Under the pieces are notes generated by a model that searched no databases, had not been told where the DNA came from, and was given only the letters and a program-made list of their open reading frames with translations. A program made the position numbers and the translations under genes. From a bacterium HR11 (GTDB lineage Bacteria; Acidobacteriota; HRBIN11), in NCBI GenBank assembly GCA_002898535.1, contig BEHN01000001.1:62001-126000 (forward strand): DNA of 64,000 nucleotides. Reading direction: 5' to 3'. Positions 25,359 to 34,050 of the stretch are shown piece after piece (positions within the stretch are counted from its first letter, which is position 1; every line of letters starts with the position of its first letter).

Positions 25359-26891
25359 TCATGAGAGCGCTTCTGTACCCTTGGTCCCCTTCCAGGCCGG
25401 CGGGAAGTCCTGGGGCGACCACCGAAGGATGGGGTGCCGGGCCGCCTCGACTTCGTCGAATCGCCGGAAGGCACTTTTCTGGGGGGCCGAGCGGACGATC
25501 TCGGGTTGTTCGGCCGCCTCTCGGGCGATCTGGATCATGGCTTCGACGAAGCGGTCCAGTTCTTCGATACTCTCCGTCTCGGTCGGTTCGATCATGAGGG
25601 CACCCGGGACGATCAGGGGAAAATACACGGTCGGCGGGTGGAGGCCGTAGTCGATCAGCCGCTTGGCGATGTCCATCGTCGTCACGCCGGAGGGGTTCTG
25701 GCGCCGGTCGTTGAAGACGACCTCGTGCATGACCCTTCGGTCGTAAGGCAGATGATAGTAAGGCTTTAATCGGGCCATGAGGTAGTTGGCGTTGAGGACG
25801 GCATGGACGGCGATGTCTCGCAGGTGGTCTCGGCCGAAGGACAGGATGTACGCCAGGGCCCGGACGTGGACGCCGAAGTGGCCCTGGAAGGCCTTGACGC
25901 GACCGATGGACTTAGGACTTTCCCAGACCCGACGGTAGCGGTCACCTTCCCGGGCGACCCGGGGCACAGGTAAGTAGGGAGCCAAGGAGGCTTTGACGCA
26001 TACGGGTCCGCTCCCCGGACCACCGCCGCCGTGGGGCGTGCTGAAGGTCTTATGGAGGTTCAGGTGGAGGACGTCGACGCCCATGTCGCCGGGCCGGGCG
26101 ATGCCGACGAGGGCGTTCATGTTGGCACCATCCATGTACAGGAAGGCGCCCCACTCGTGGAGGACGTCGGCGATTTCCAGGATGTTCTCCTCGAAGAGGC
26201 CCAAGGTGTTCGGATTTGTAATCATCAAGGCGGCGACATCCCGGCTCATCGCCGCTCGGAGGGTCGAGGGACTGAGCAGGCCCCGTTCGTCCGACTTGAG
26301 GTGGACGACCTCGAAGCCCCCGAGGGCGGCGCTGGCGGGGTTCGTCCCGTGGGCCGAGTCCGGGACGAGGATCCGGGTTCGCTTCTCCCCCCGGTCTTCC
26401 AGGTAGGCTCGAATAAGGAGCAGACCCGTGAGCTCTCCGTGAGCTCCGGCGGCCGGTTGGAGGGTCGCCGCGTCCATCCCGGTGATCTCGCATAGGTAGC
26501 GTTCGAGGTGCCACTGAATCGCCAGGCACCCCTGGACGAACTCGTCGGGCAGGTACGGATGGGCCTCGGTGAAGGCGGTCCATCGGGCGATGGCCTCGTT
26601 CAGACGGGGGTTATACTTCATCGTGCAGGAGCCGAGGGGGTAGATCCCCCGGTCGATGCAGTAGTTCCACTGGGCCAGGCGGTTGAAGTGGCGGACGACG
26701 TCGAATTCCGAGAGTTCCGGCAGGCCCTCGACCCGGTCTCGCCGTAGATGGGCTGGGACCAGGTCCTCGACGGGGGCCTCGGGGACGCCCGTCGGGGGAA
26801 GGCTGTAGCCGACGCGACCAGGTTGGCTCCGCTCGAACAGGAGGGGTTCTTCCAAGGCGATGTGTTGCGTCGTACGATTCGAGTCCCGCAT
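25359..26891 (-). CDS. gcvPB: Glycine dehydrogenase (decarboxylating) subunit 2, GcvPB
   Basis: PLP-carrying half of the split P-protein of the glycine cleavage system; 510 residues. The PLP lysine lies in LNLHKTFSTPHGGGGPG, with PLGSCTMKYNP and AHGTNPASAA as further family motifs. It pairs with GcvPA (27112-28458) to decarboxylate glycine onto the lipoyl arm of GcvH. ATG 26891 has an AGG-containing site six bases upstream; ATG 26903 is an alternative. The final residues EALS and the stop codon are encoded within the right inverted arm of the composite repeat, so the native C-terminus appears to have been replaced. Confidence 0.93.
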   Translation of the reverse strand: MRDSNRTTQHIALEEPLLFERSQPGRVGYSLPPTGVPEAPVEDLVPAHLRRDRVEGLPELSEFDVVRHFNRLAQWNYCIDRGIYPLGSCTMKYNPRLNEAIARWTAFTEAHPYLPDEFVQGCLAIQWHLERYLCEITGMDAATLQPAAGAHGELTGLLLIRAYLEDRGEKRTRILVPDSAHGTNPASAALGGFEVVHLKSDERGLLSPSTLRAAMSRDVAALMITNPNTLGLFEENILEIADVLHEWGAFLYMDGANMNALVGIARPGDMGVDVLHLNLHKTFSTPHGGGGPGSGPVCVKASLAPYLPVPRVAREGDRYRRVWESPKSIGRVKAFQGHFGVHVRALAYILSFGRDHLRDIAVHAVLNANYLMARLKPYYHLPYDRRVMHEVVFNDRRQNPSGVTTMDIAKRLIDYGLHPPTVYFPLIVPGALMIEPTETESIEELDRFVEAMIQIAREAAEQPEIVRSAPQKSAFRRFDEVEAARHPILRWSPQDFPPAWKGTKGTEALS

Positions 26892-27111
26892 GTCATGCCT
26901 CATGGCAAATCGCCAATGACGAACAGTGAGTAGTGAAAAATCGTCCCGCTCCTATGCGGGACCGGGTAAAAATCGCCCTTCGGCCCATTCGGCCGAATTC
27001 TTGAACGGCTCCATGGCTCCGGACCCCGCTCTCAGGCGAGCGGGGCTTGGATGAAAATGCCCATGGACCCATCTGCCGAATTGCCGAATTCCCGAACTCC
27101 CGGATAGCACC
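26892..27111. repeat. Repeat-filled gap between gcvPA and gcvPB
   Basis: Contains a GTCCCGC/GCGGGAC hairpin (26943-26962), an octamer patch (26978-27000), the dispersed palindrome CCCCGCTC-N6-GAGCGGGG (27024-27045) and an octamer array (27067-27105) just after the gcvPA stop. No gene is seen. The repeats lie inside the presumed gcv transcript. Confidence 0.78.
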
Positions 27112-28458
27112 TTATGGGGCCTTCGCCATCTGGACGAGTCGTTCGATCTGGTCCGGGGGATTCATCTCCGTGACACACATCAAGAGGTCCCGGTCCAGCT
27201 CGGGATACCACCGGTGCAGGGGCAGACCGGCGACGATACCTTGAGTCAGCAGGTGCTCCCATATCGTCGGGGCCTTCGGATGGCGGACGACGAATTCGTT
27301 GAAGAACGGGCCGCGGAAGGGCCGAACCCAGCCCTCGGCCTCCAGGCAGCGGGCCAGATAGTGGGCCCGCTGGGCATTCAGGAGGGCCAACTGACGGAGA
27401 CCCTCAGGCCCCAGGAGGGCCAGGTACACGGTCACGGCCAAGGCGCAGAGGGCCTGATTCGTACAGATGTTACTGGTCGCCTTTTCCCGCCGGATGTGCT
27501 GTTCCCGGGCCGCCAGGGTCAGGACGAATCCCCGTCGGCCGTTGCGGTCGTAAGCCACGCCGACCAAACGGCCGGGCATGCGGCGGACATACTCCATGCG
27601 GGTCGCCATGAGGCCGACGTGGGGGCCCCCGAACTGGACGGGGAGACCCAGGGACTGGCCTTCCCCGACGACGATGTCAAAGCCGAATTCGCCGGGCGGC
27701 TTCAGGATGCCCAGGCTGAGGGCCTCCGTGAAGCAGGCGACCCGGACGGCTGGATGGTCCCCCAGGGCAGCCCGGACGGCGGCCCAGTCCTCGATGACGC
27801 CCAGGGCGTTGGGGGACTGGACGACGACGGCAAACGTATCGTCCCGGAGGCGGGTCTGGAGGGCGTTCAGGTCGAGTTGGCCCGTCTCGGGTTCCCAGGG
27901 GACGGGCTCGATGGAGACGCCAAAGTGGCGGAGATACGTGTTTACGACCTGCTGGTATTCCGGGTGGACGCTCCGGGCGACCAGGACGTGGCGGCCCTCC
28001 CGGATGCGGCGGGCCATCAGGACGGCCTCGGCGAGGGCCGTCGCCCCGTCGTACATCGAGGCGTTGGCGACCTCCATGCCCGTGAGCTGGCAGACCATCG
28101 TCTGGAACTCAAAGATGCTCTGCAGGGTCCCCTGGCTGACCTCGGGCTGGTAGGGCGTGTAGGCCGTAAAGAATTCGGGCTTCCGAAGGACGTCCTCGAC
28201 GACGGCCGGGACGTAGTGCCGGTATGCCCCGGCGCCCAGAAAGGACACGACCTCCGGCGGGACCCGGTTCATCGAGGCCCACCGGCGAAACGTCTCCAGG
28301 ACCTCCATCTCCGACATGGCCGGCGGCAGGTCCAGGTCCGTCTTCAGACGGACGGCTTCCGGGATCGGTTGGAATAAGGCCTCGACCGAATCGACGCCGA
28401 TGACTTCCAACATGCGTCGAATGTCTTCCGAGGCGTGGGGTAAGTATCGCACGCTCAT
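27112..28458 (-). CDS. gcvPA: Glycine dehydrogenase (decarboxylating) subunit 1, GcvPA
   Basis: Non-PLP-lysine half of the split P-protein; 448 residues, normal for the family. The N-terminus (RYLPHASEDIRRMLEVIG) and the segments FLGAGAYRHYVPAVV, TAYTPYQPEVSQGTLQ and NICTNQALCALA are characteristic. The start ATG overlaps the gcvH stop by 4 bp, so translation is coupled. Together with GcvPB, GcvH and GcvT it converts glycine to CO2, ammonia and methylene-tetrahydrofolate. Confidence 0.94.
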   Translation of the reverse strand: MSVRYLPHASEDIRRMLEVIGVDSVEALFQPIPEAVRLKTDLDLPPAMSEMEVLETFRRWASMNRVPPEVVSFLGAGAYRHYVPAVVEDVLRKPEFFTAYTPYQPEVSQGTLQSIFEFQTMVCQLTGMEVANASMYDGATALAEAVLMARRIREGRHVLVARSVHPEYQQVVNTYLRHFGVSIEPVPWEPETGQLDLNALQTRLRDDTFAVVVQSPNALGVIEDWAAVRAALGDHPAVRVACFTEALSLGILKPPGEFGFDIVVGEGQSLGLPVQFGGPHVGLMATRMEYVRRMPGRLVGVAYDRNGRRGFVLTLAAREQHIRREKATSNICTNQALCALAVTVYLALLGPEGLRQLALLNAQRAHYLARCLEAEGWVRPFRGPFFNEFVVRHPKAPTIWEHLLTQGIVAGLPLHRWYPELDRDLLMCVTEMNPPDQIERLVQMAKAP

Positions 28459-28841
28459 GACGACTGCTCGACGTAAGCTTCGTACTCTTGCGCCGACATC
28501 AGGCGGTCGAATTCCGTCGGGTCGTGGACGCGAATCCGTATCAGCCACCCCCGCTCGTGAGGCGACTGGTTGACGATCTCCGGATGGTTGACGACTTCCT
28601 GATTGACCTCGACGACTTCCCCGCTCATAGGCATGTACAGGTCGGCGGCCGTCTTGACGCTTTCGACCGTCCCGAAGGCTTGGAGCTGGCGAAACGCTTG
28701 ACCCACGGCGGGAAGTTCGATGTAAACGATGTCGCCGAGCTGTTCCTGGGCGTAGTGGGTGATGCCGACCGTCCCGATGTCGCCCTGCAGATGAATCCAT
28801 TCGTGTTCCCGGGTGTACCGATAGGCTTCCGGGTACTTCAT
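28455..28841 (-). CDS. gcvH: Glycine cleavage system H protein
   Basis: Lipoyl-carrier protein of 128 residues. The lipoylation site is Lys63 in ESVKTAADLYMP, flanked by the usual glycine-rich turns. It starts at MKYPEAYRYTREHEW, the conserved N-terminus, and overlaps gcvT by 4 bp upstream and gcvPA by 4 bp downstream. No lipoate ligase or LipA gene is in the window. Confidence 0.95.
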   Translation of the reverse strand: MKYPEAYRYTREHEWIHLQGDIGTVGITHYAQEQLGDIVYIELPAVGQAFRQLQAFGTVESVKTAADLYMPMSGEVVEVNQEVVNHPEIVNQSPHERGWLIRIRVHDPTEFDRLMSAQEYEAYVEQSS

Positions 28842-29944
28842 GACGTGCGACTCCGTCGGTAGAAGGGTAGCGGCACGATGCGGGCTTCCCGGAGGCTCTG
28901 ACGGATGTCGACCCACAGGCGAGTCGCCTCGTAGGGCATCTGAATGAGGGCCAGGCCGATCGCCTTCTTCAGATACGGCGCGAAGGTCCCGCTGGTGACA
29001 CGGCCGATCGGCTCATGTCCTTCACCCAGGACCGGGTAACCGGACCGGGGGATGCCGGCATCGACCATCTCGAAACCGACCAGCCGCCGTCGCAGGCCCA
29101 CCTGTAAGACCCTCTCCAGGGCCGCTTTTCCGACGAAATCCCCCTTGTCCATCCGGACGACCCAGCCCAGGCCGACCTCGAAGGGGTTCGTCTGCTCGTC
29201 CATGTCCTGGCCGTAGAGGAGCATCCCGGCTTCCAGGCGGAGCGTGTCCCGGGCGCCCAGCCCGCAGGGCCGGATACCCCACGGCCGGCCGGCCTCCAGG
29301 ATGCGTTCCCAGACGCGGGGGGCCGCCTCGGCCGGGCAGAAGACTTCGAAGCCGTCCTCGCCGGTGTAACCCGTCCGGCTACAGAGGACGGGGACGCCGT
29401 CCAGGCGAGTTTCTACGAAATGGTAGTAGTGGACGGCCCGGATATCGGCGGGGACCAGGGTGCTGAGCACGTCGACGGCCCGGGGGCCCTGGACGGCCAG
29501 GAGGGCCGTCTCGGCGCTACAGTCCGTGACTTCCACGGCGGCCGGGGCGTGGGCCCGGAGCCAAGCGTAGTCCCGCTCGGTCGTCGCCGCATTGACGACG
29601 GCCAGCCATTCGTCCTCAGCGAGGCGGTACAGGATGAGGTCGTCCAGGATACCGCCGTCGTCGTTCAGCATGAGGTTGTATTGCGCCCGCCCGGGTTCCA
29701 TCGCCCGGGTCCGGTTCGTAAACATCCGGTCCACGAAGGACGGACTCCCCGGCCCCCGGATGCGAATCTCCCCCATGTGGCTGACGTCGAAGACGCCGAC
29801 GGCCGTGCGGACGGCCATGTGTTCTTCGAGGACGCCCGTGTACTGGACCGGTAGCTCGAAGCCGGCAAACGCCGTCATCCGAGCGCCCATCTGCCGATGG
29901 GTCTCGTACAGGGCGGTCCGTCGGAGGGCAACCCCAGATCGCAT
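28838..29944 (-). CDS. gcvT: Glycine cleavage system aminomethyltransferase (T protein)
   Basis: Tetrahydrofolate-dependent aminomethyltransferase of 368 residues. The family segments GVFDVSHMGEI, GYTGEDGFEVFCP, LRLEAGMLLYGQD and GRVTSGTFAPYLKKAIG are all present. It is first in the gcvT-H-PA-PB operon. A well-formed promoter lies about 40 bp upstream, leaving a leader of only some 30 nt, too short for a glycine riboswitch. Confidence 0.94.
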   Translation of the reverse strand: MRSGVALRRTALYETHRQMGARMTAFAGFELPVQYTGVLEEHMAVRTAVGVFDVSHMGEIRIRGPGSPSFVDRMFTNRTRAMEPGRAQYNLMLNDDGGILDDLILYRLAEDEWLAVVNAATTERDYAWLRAHAPAAVEVTDCSAETALLAVQGPRAVDVLSTLVPADIRAVHYYHFVETRLDGVPVLCSRTGYTGEDGFEVFCPAEAAPRVWERILEAGRPWGIRPCGLGARDTLRLEAGMLLYGQDMDEQTNPFEVGLGWVVRMDKGDFVGKAALERVLQVGLRRRLVGFEMVDAGIPRSGYPVLGEGHEPIGRVTSGTFAPYLKKAIGLALIQMPYEATRLWVDIRQSLREARIVPLPFYRRSRTS

Positions 29945-29983
29945 CGTATGAGTCCATTCGCAAAGCCCGTCGTCGGGCCTCCC

Positions 29984-30013
29984 AAGATATCACAGGCTCG
30001 TCGAGCTTGTCAA
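29984..30013 (-). promoter_or_regulatory. Promoter of the gcv operon
   Basis: On the minus strand, a perfect -35 TTGACA, an 18-bp spacer and TATCTT as -10, with TGA immediately before it giving an extended -10 character. It is the best consensus match in the window. Confidence 0.6.
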
Positions 30014-30042
30014 AGGATTCGGCCTTAGGCCTTAGCAAGGCG

Positions 30043-30072
30043 TTGACTTAGCGGGGGACGGAGTAGTATGCT
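30043..30072 (+). promoter_or_regulatory. Candidate promoter of the SPOR/GspE-like gene pair
   Basis: TTGACT at 30043-30048 and TATGCT at 30067-30072 with an 18-bp spacer. It is divergent from the gcv promoter. The start codon is 28 bp downstream, with AGGGAAG as ribosome-binding site. Confidence 0.45.
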
Positions 30073-30099
30073 GAAAGCCGGATAGGCAGGGAAGCAGAG

Positions 30100-30717
30100 A
30101 TGGCACGGTTTCAGTCGCCACCGGAAAATGCCGTCCAGGTCCCCCTGACGAGACGGCGGGTCGTCCTACTCTTTATCGGCCAGCTTGTGCTCCTGGGGGC
30201 TGTTTTCCTCCTGGGTTTCTGGGTCGGTCGAGGCCAACGTCACTTGGAGGAACAGCTATCGACGCCTGTGACGCCGCCGGTCATTACCGAGCCGGGACCC
30301 CCGGTGACGCCGGTCGAGGAGCCCATGCCGTCTTCAGCGGGCGCGCCTCCGACGGGCGGGATGCCCTCTGCCCCGCCGCCGACGCCTTCAGCGAGTCCGT
30401 CCCCGGCGCCCCCGGCCGGACCAGCCGAGGTGCCGTCTCCGAAGCCGCCTCCGTCGTCGCCTCCGACCGAACCCCCGTCGGTGCCGGCGGGAAAATTTGT
30501 CCTCCAAGTCATCGCCCTTCAGGATTCGGCGAAAGCCCACGCCCTGGTCGAGAAGCTGAAAGCGCAAGGGCTCCCGGCCTATATGGAGCCCTCGGCGAAG
30601 GGCCTGTACCGCGTCCGGGTCGGACCCTATGCGACCCGTCGGGAGGCAGAGGATGCGATCACGCAAGTCCTGAAGGTCATCCCTGAGAGCAAACCCGTGG
30701 TCCAGAGTACGCCGTGA
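30100..30717 (+). CDS. Membrane-anchored SPOR-domain protein
   Basis: A 205-residue single-pass inner-membrane protein. After a short basic N-terminus comes one transmembrane helix (about 19-43). Then follows a long Pro/Ser/Thr-rich periplasmic linker (about 52-130) and a C-terminal SPOR domain (about 131-205) with FVLQVIALQDSAKAHALVEKL and YRVRVGPYATRREAEDAI. SPOR domains bind denuded septal peptidoglycan, so a cell-division or envelope role is likely. The stop overlaps the start of the next gene by 4 bp, linking it to the degenerate secretion-ATPase-like protein. Confidence 0.87.
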   Translation: MARFQSPPENAVQVPLTRRRVVLLFIGQLVLLGAVFLLGFWVGRGQRHLEEQLSTPVTPPVITEPGPPVTPVEEPMPSSAGAPPTGGMPSAPPPTPSASPSPAPPAGPAEVPSPKPPPSSPPTEPPSVPAGKFVLQVIALQDSAKAHALVEKLKAQGLPAYMEPSAKGLYRVRVGPYATRREAEDAITQVLKVIPESKPVVQSTP

Positions 30718-32363
30718 CGCCGGTGGGTGAGTGGCTGATATCGACGGGTCTATTGACGCCCGTACAAGTCCAACAGCTTCTCCGATCGGCAGAGGGGGCC
30801 GACGACCTCACTTTAGCGGCGTTGGCCGTCGAGCGAGGATGGATCTCGGCGGGTGAGCTCTTTTATACCCTGAACCATGCGCCGATCCCGTCGGCATCCG
30901 ACGTCGGCTCGGCCGATGACCTTGCCTCGGTCGAGACGGGACCCGAAGCCATCGCCCGGCCCTGGGCCTTGATCCCTTGGGGACGCTGGGGAGAAGCGAT
31001 CGTCATCGGGAGCTTCCGATGGGTCCCGACTCCCCTGCGAGCGGCTCTCGCCTGGTTGTCGGACCGCCCCCTCCGCTGGGTCCTCCTGCCCGTGGACGCG
31101 TGGCGTCCCTGGGGTCGGCAACGTCGCTCGGAATGGTCTCGACTGGAGGCGGCGGGTTTTCAGGTGGACGTCCTACGACCCTGGGTCTTTTCACCCCGGG
31201 CGGGGGAAGACACCTTTTGGTCCTTTCAACTTCAGGAGAGCATCCGCTACCGGCGGTCCTTTTTTACGGTCCATCAGACAGGCGGTGAAGCGTGGGTCGA
31301 CTATCACACACCGGAACGGGCCGTCCGGGTTTTAGAGCCGTCGTTATTCGAGCAAGTCTGGCGTCAGGCCGACATGGGTCAGGCTTGGATGGACCTGGCC
31401 TTTTTCCCAGAGCGGTCCGGGCTGTGGTGGGTCGACCTGCACCGCCGACGGCTGGCGTGGCTGTTTCAACTGACCCGCCGGGGGGACCATCGGCTCGGCT
31501 GGATGCGGCTGATCGAGCCGACCCGTTGGCAGCGCACGCTCGAAGAAAACATTCACTGGGGCGACCTCTGGGCGGCCCTCCGCCGGTGGGCGACCCAGGA
31601 AGCCGCCGGGGTCTGGCTCTTGGTCGGGCCGACGGACATCGTCAAGGCGTGGTGGACGGTCCGACTCGTCCAGCAACTTGCAGAAGTGACGCCCTTTCCC
31701 TGGGTCGGGGTCCATGACCGGTGGGGTCAGTGGGACGGCCTGACGGAGGTCGTCCCGACCGAGGCCTTTCCCCGATGGCTGGAGAAGCATATGGACGAGC
31801 CAGGTGGCATCCTGGCCGAATGGAATGGCCTACCCCAGATGTTCCAGGCGCTCCTGCTGGCCAGTAGCCGGAAGCCGGTCCTGGTCAGCGTCGCTTATCC
31901 GACGCCCCTCCATGCGATTCATCGGCTGTGGCACATGGGCTTCGCGTCGGCCCTCCGGGCCGGTCGTCTCCGGGGTTGGGTGGCCGTCGTCACGCCTCGG
32001 GTGAACTGCGGATGGTGTGCCGAGCCTTACCGCATGCCGACCGCCCGGACCGCCTCCCAGGTCCCTGCGGGGATAGAACTCGCCCCTTCCGATTTGGGGG
32101 CCTATTCCCGGGGATGCTCCGTCTGTCAGTTCATGGCCCCTTGGCAGGATGCCGAGGCCCTGTATGAAGCGATGGTCCTCCCCACGGAAGCGTTGCGCTC
32201 CCTCCGCACGTTCCAGGACTTGGTCCACGTCTTGCCCCCCGCCCCGAAAACGCTCTTGGCCGCCCAGGTCCTTGAAGGGTTACGGTCAGGCCGCATCGAT
32301 GCCCGCTGGGCCCTGCGATTCCTGGCGAACATGGCGACTTGGCCAGCCGGCGAGTCCGAGTAA
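30714..32363 (+). CDS. Degenerate GspE/PilB-type secretion ATPase-like protein (probable pseudo-ATPase)
   Basis: A 549-residue protein whose C-terminal half follows the GspE/PilB layout. Its Walker A position reads GPTDIVKAWW (305-314): Lys311 survives, but two of the three glycines and the Ser/Thr of GPTGSGKTT are gone. The Asp/Walker B region (normally VGEIRD) reads AEWNG. The segment HAIHRLWHMGF and the four-cysteine zinc site (Cys432, Cys435, Cys468, Cys471; NCGWCAEPY then GCSVC) remain as in GspE. The N-terminal 55 residues resemble the helical MshEN/GspE-N repeat. It overlaps the SPOR gene by 4 bp. Its last 78 bp overlap the convergent lnt gene. ATP hydrolysis is unlikely; a structural or regulatory role is inferred. 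Confidence 0.72.
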   Translation: MTPVGEWLISTGLLTPVQVQQLLRSAEGADDLTLAALAVERGWISAGELFYTLNHAPIPSASDVGSADDLASVETGPEAIARPWALIPWGRWGEAIVIGSFRWVPTPLRAALAWLSDRPLRWVLLPVDAWRPWGRQRRSEWSRLEAAGFQVDVLRPWVFSPRAGEDTFWSFQLQESIRYRRSFFTVHQTGGEAWVDYHTPERAVRVLEPSLFEQVWRQADMGQAWMDLAFFPERSGLWWVDLHRRRLAWLFQLTRRGDHRLGWMRLIEPTRWQRTLEENIHWGDLWAALRRWATQEAAGVWLLVGPTDIVKAWWTVRLVQQLAEVTPFPWVGVHDRWGQWDGLTEVVPTEAFPRWLEKHMDEPGGILAEWNGLPQMFQALLLASSRKPVLVSVAYPTPLHAIHRLWHMGFASALRAGRLRGWVAVVTPRVNCGWCAEPYRMPTARTASQVPAGIELAPSDLGAYSRGCSVCQFMAPWQDAEALYEAMVLPTEALRSLRTFQDLVHVLPPAPKTLLAAQVLEGLRSGRIDARWALRFLANMATWPAGESE

Positions 32364-33899
32364 ACCCAGCGTCGCTACCCAGCTCAATGTATCGACGGCC
32401 CATCCCCACCGGACCCAGACGGTGAGACCGCCGGTCATTAAAGGAACCCGGCCGTCGTCTACGGCCGTCTCGACCCACAGCGGCGTCTTCCACCGAAGCG
32501 TTCCGTCGGGGTCCAGACGGGCCGAAATCCCCGAGTTGGCCACAAACAGCATGGCCCGTCGGGTTTCGACGACCCGCAGACGCGTGTGGAGCAGGTGCTG
32601 AAAGGCCCCCGAACTCCGGCCGAACCAGGCGTCGTTCGTGACCGTAATGAGCAGACGGGCCCCGGTCCGGACGAGACGCCGGCTCAGGTCCGGGAAGATG
32701 CTTTCGAAGCAGACCTGAACACCCAGGCGCCCCCAGGGCGATTCGATGGGCTTTAAGCGGGTGCCCGGCGCGAAGTCTCCGATCCCCTGGACCATCCGTT
32801 CGACAAAGAAGAGGACGGAAGCCAGGGGGACATACTCCCCAAAGGGGACCAGGTGAACCTTGTCGTAGAAGTCCACGACCCGAAGCTCGGGGTCGAGCAG
32901 AAACACACTGTTATGGACGACTGGTGGACTTCGGCGTGCCCACCGATCGGCTCCGAGGAGCAGGTAGGCCCGATTGTGGGACTGGAGGTCCTGTAAAAGA
33001 CCCCACCAGACGGTGTCCGGCCCGAGGTAAAAGGGGACGGACCCCTCGGGCCACACGACCAATTGAACTCGGCCCGGCTCGTCCAGGTAGCTGAGGTCGA
33101 CCTGCCGACGGAACCAGTCCAAGGCCCGGAGGGCCGTCATCTTGAGGTCCTGGGGGATGCTGGGCTGGACGATACGAACGGACAGGGTCTCGGTCCGGGC
33201 CGCCTGAGCCCGCCAGTACCGCTGGGCCCACCGCCCGTAAGCCCACGGCAGGACCCACAGCAAAATCAGTACAAAGATGGCACGTAGCGACCGGCGAATG
33301 GCAAGTCCCAAATTCGCCATTCGCCATTCGCCATTCGCCATCCCCATGAGGGCCCAGCCGGCCAACAGGAGCCATCCCCCCAAAGCAAAACCGCCCAGGA
33401 GGTCGGCCCATTGCACGACCCAGGGCCATTCGACCAGGAGAGTTTCGACCTGACCCCACGGGAAGCCTGTCAGTACAGTCGAACGGACCTGCGAGAGACC
33501 CACCCACAGAAGCGCCCCTACCCAGGGCCAAGCCCAAGCCCCCCAGGGGTATCGACGGAGGCGCACGACAGTCCACGCCCAGAGGCCCCAGTATGTCCCC
33601 AGGTAAGCGTCCAGCAAGAGGATCAGGAGCCATGCGACCGGCCCGGGCGTCGTCGAGTACGTCACGACGGTCCCCGGAAGCCATGCCAAGACAGGCACGT
33701 AGAAGAGAGTCCCGGCGGCCCAGCCGACCCAGCCAGCCCGGCCGGCTGAATCGATCCGACCGACCCATCGAGTCCAGAACGCCGCCCCGACGACGGCCAG
33801 GACGGGCCTCAACCAAGGCGGGGTCTCCTGAAAAAACCCGGCCGCCCATACGACGGCCCCGGCGAAGGGCTCCCACGGGACCTGCACCTTCCATCCCAT
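32286..33899 (-). CDS. lnt: Apolipoprotein N-acyltransferase
   Basis: Inner-membrane enzyme that adds the third acyl chain to lipoproteins; 537 residues. The N-terminal half is a multi-pass membrane region, followed by a nitrilase-like periplasmic domain with the catalytic triad Glu285 (VVWPEG), Lys347 (YDKVHLVPFGEY) and Cys397 (VQVCFES), then a final helix. Residues about 187-200 (MANGEWRMANLG) are encoded by a 9-bp tandem repeat that has inserted in frame into a loop between membrane helices. Its 3' end overlaps the convergent GspE-like gene by 78 bp. Presence of Lnt supports a diderm envelope. Confidence 0.93.
   Translation of the reverse strand: MGWKVQVPWEPFAGAVVWAAGFFQETPPWLRPVLAVVGAAFWTRWVGRIDSAGRAGWVGWAAGTLFYVPVLAWLPGTVVTYSTTPGPVAWLLILLLDAYLGTYWGLWAWTVVRLRRYPWGAWAWPWVGALLWVGLSQVRSTVLTGFPWGQVETLLVEWPWVVQWADLLGGFALGGWLLLAGWALMGMANGEWRMANLGLAIRRSLRAIFVLILLWVLPWAYGRWAQRYWRAQAARTETLSVRIVQPSIPQDLKMTALRALDWFRRQVDLSYLDEPGRVQLVVWPEGSVPFYLGPDTVWWGLLQDLQSHNRAYLLLGADRWARRSPPVVHNSVFLLDPELRVVDFYDKVHLVPFGEYVPLASVLFFVERMVQGIGDFAPGTRLKPIESPWGRLGVQVCFESIFPDLSRRLVRTGARLLITVTNDAWFGRSSGAFQHLLHTRLRVVETRRAMLFVANSGISARLDPDGTLRWKTPLWVETAVDDGRVPLMTGGLTVWVRWGWAVDTLSWVATLGLLGLAGWPSRHVRQESQGPAGIDAA
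33311..33342. repeat. 9-bp tandem repeat inside lnt
   Basis: Three and a half units of ATTCGCCAT, read on the coding strand as ATGGCGAAT. Because 9 is divisible by 3, the frame is kept. A related 9-bp array is intergenic at 47168-47216. Confidence 0.88.
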
Positions 33900-34050
33900 G
33901 CGTCGGCTCTGGGTAAGATTAGGGATGAGGCCTTTCGGCCGGCGCCGGCGGTCGGCGACAGGAGGGGGCGAAGAGTCAGGAAAGCTTCAGGGAGACGTAG
34001 GGACTTGGAACGATGGATGCCCCTTGCCTTCTACGTCGGCCGCCGAACGT

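Larger units (their letters stand above)
24605..25374. repeat. Composite repeat with long terminal inverted repeats between dnaA and gcvPB
   Basis: Left arm 24605-24720 and right arm 25252-25374 are inverted copies of about 116-123 bp; both contain the palindromic CCCGTCTGGAGGGGATGG region and heptamer units (ACCATAG type). Between them lie an 80-bp dispersed repeat (24831-24910), a diverged core element (24902-25012), a segment repeated near 50225-50312 (25020-25140), an octamer array (25134-25200) and an inverted core (25194-25270). No transposase or other gene is inside. The right arm encodes the last codons and stop of gcvPB. Confidence 0.82.

Noticed and set aside
24605-25374. Complete insertion sequence
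   Set aside because: It has inverted ends but no transposase frame; the open frames inside read through repeats.
29945-29983. Glycine riboswitch upstream of gcvT
   Set aside because: The predicted leader is only about 30-40 nt and has no aptamer-like sequence.
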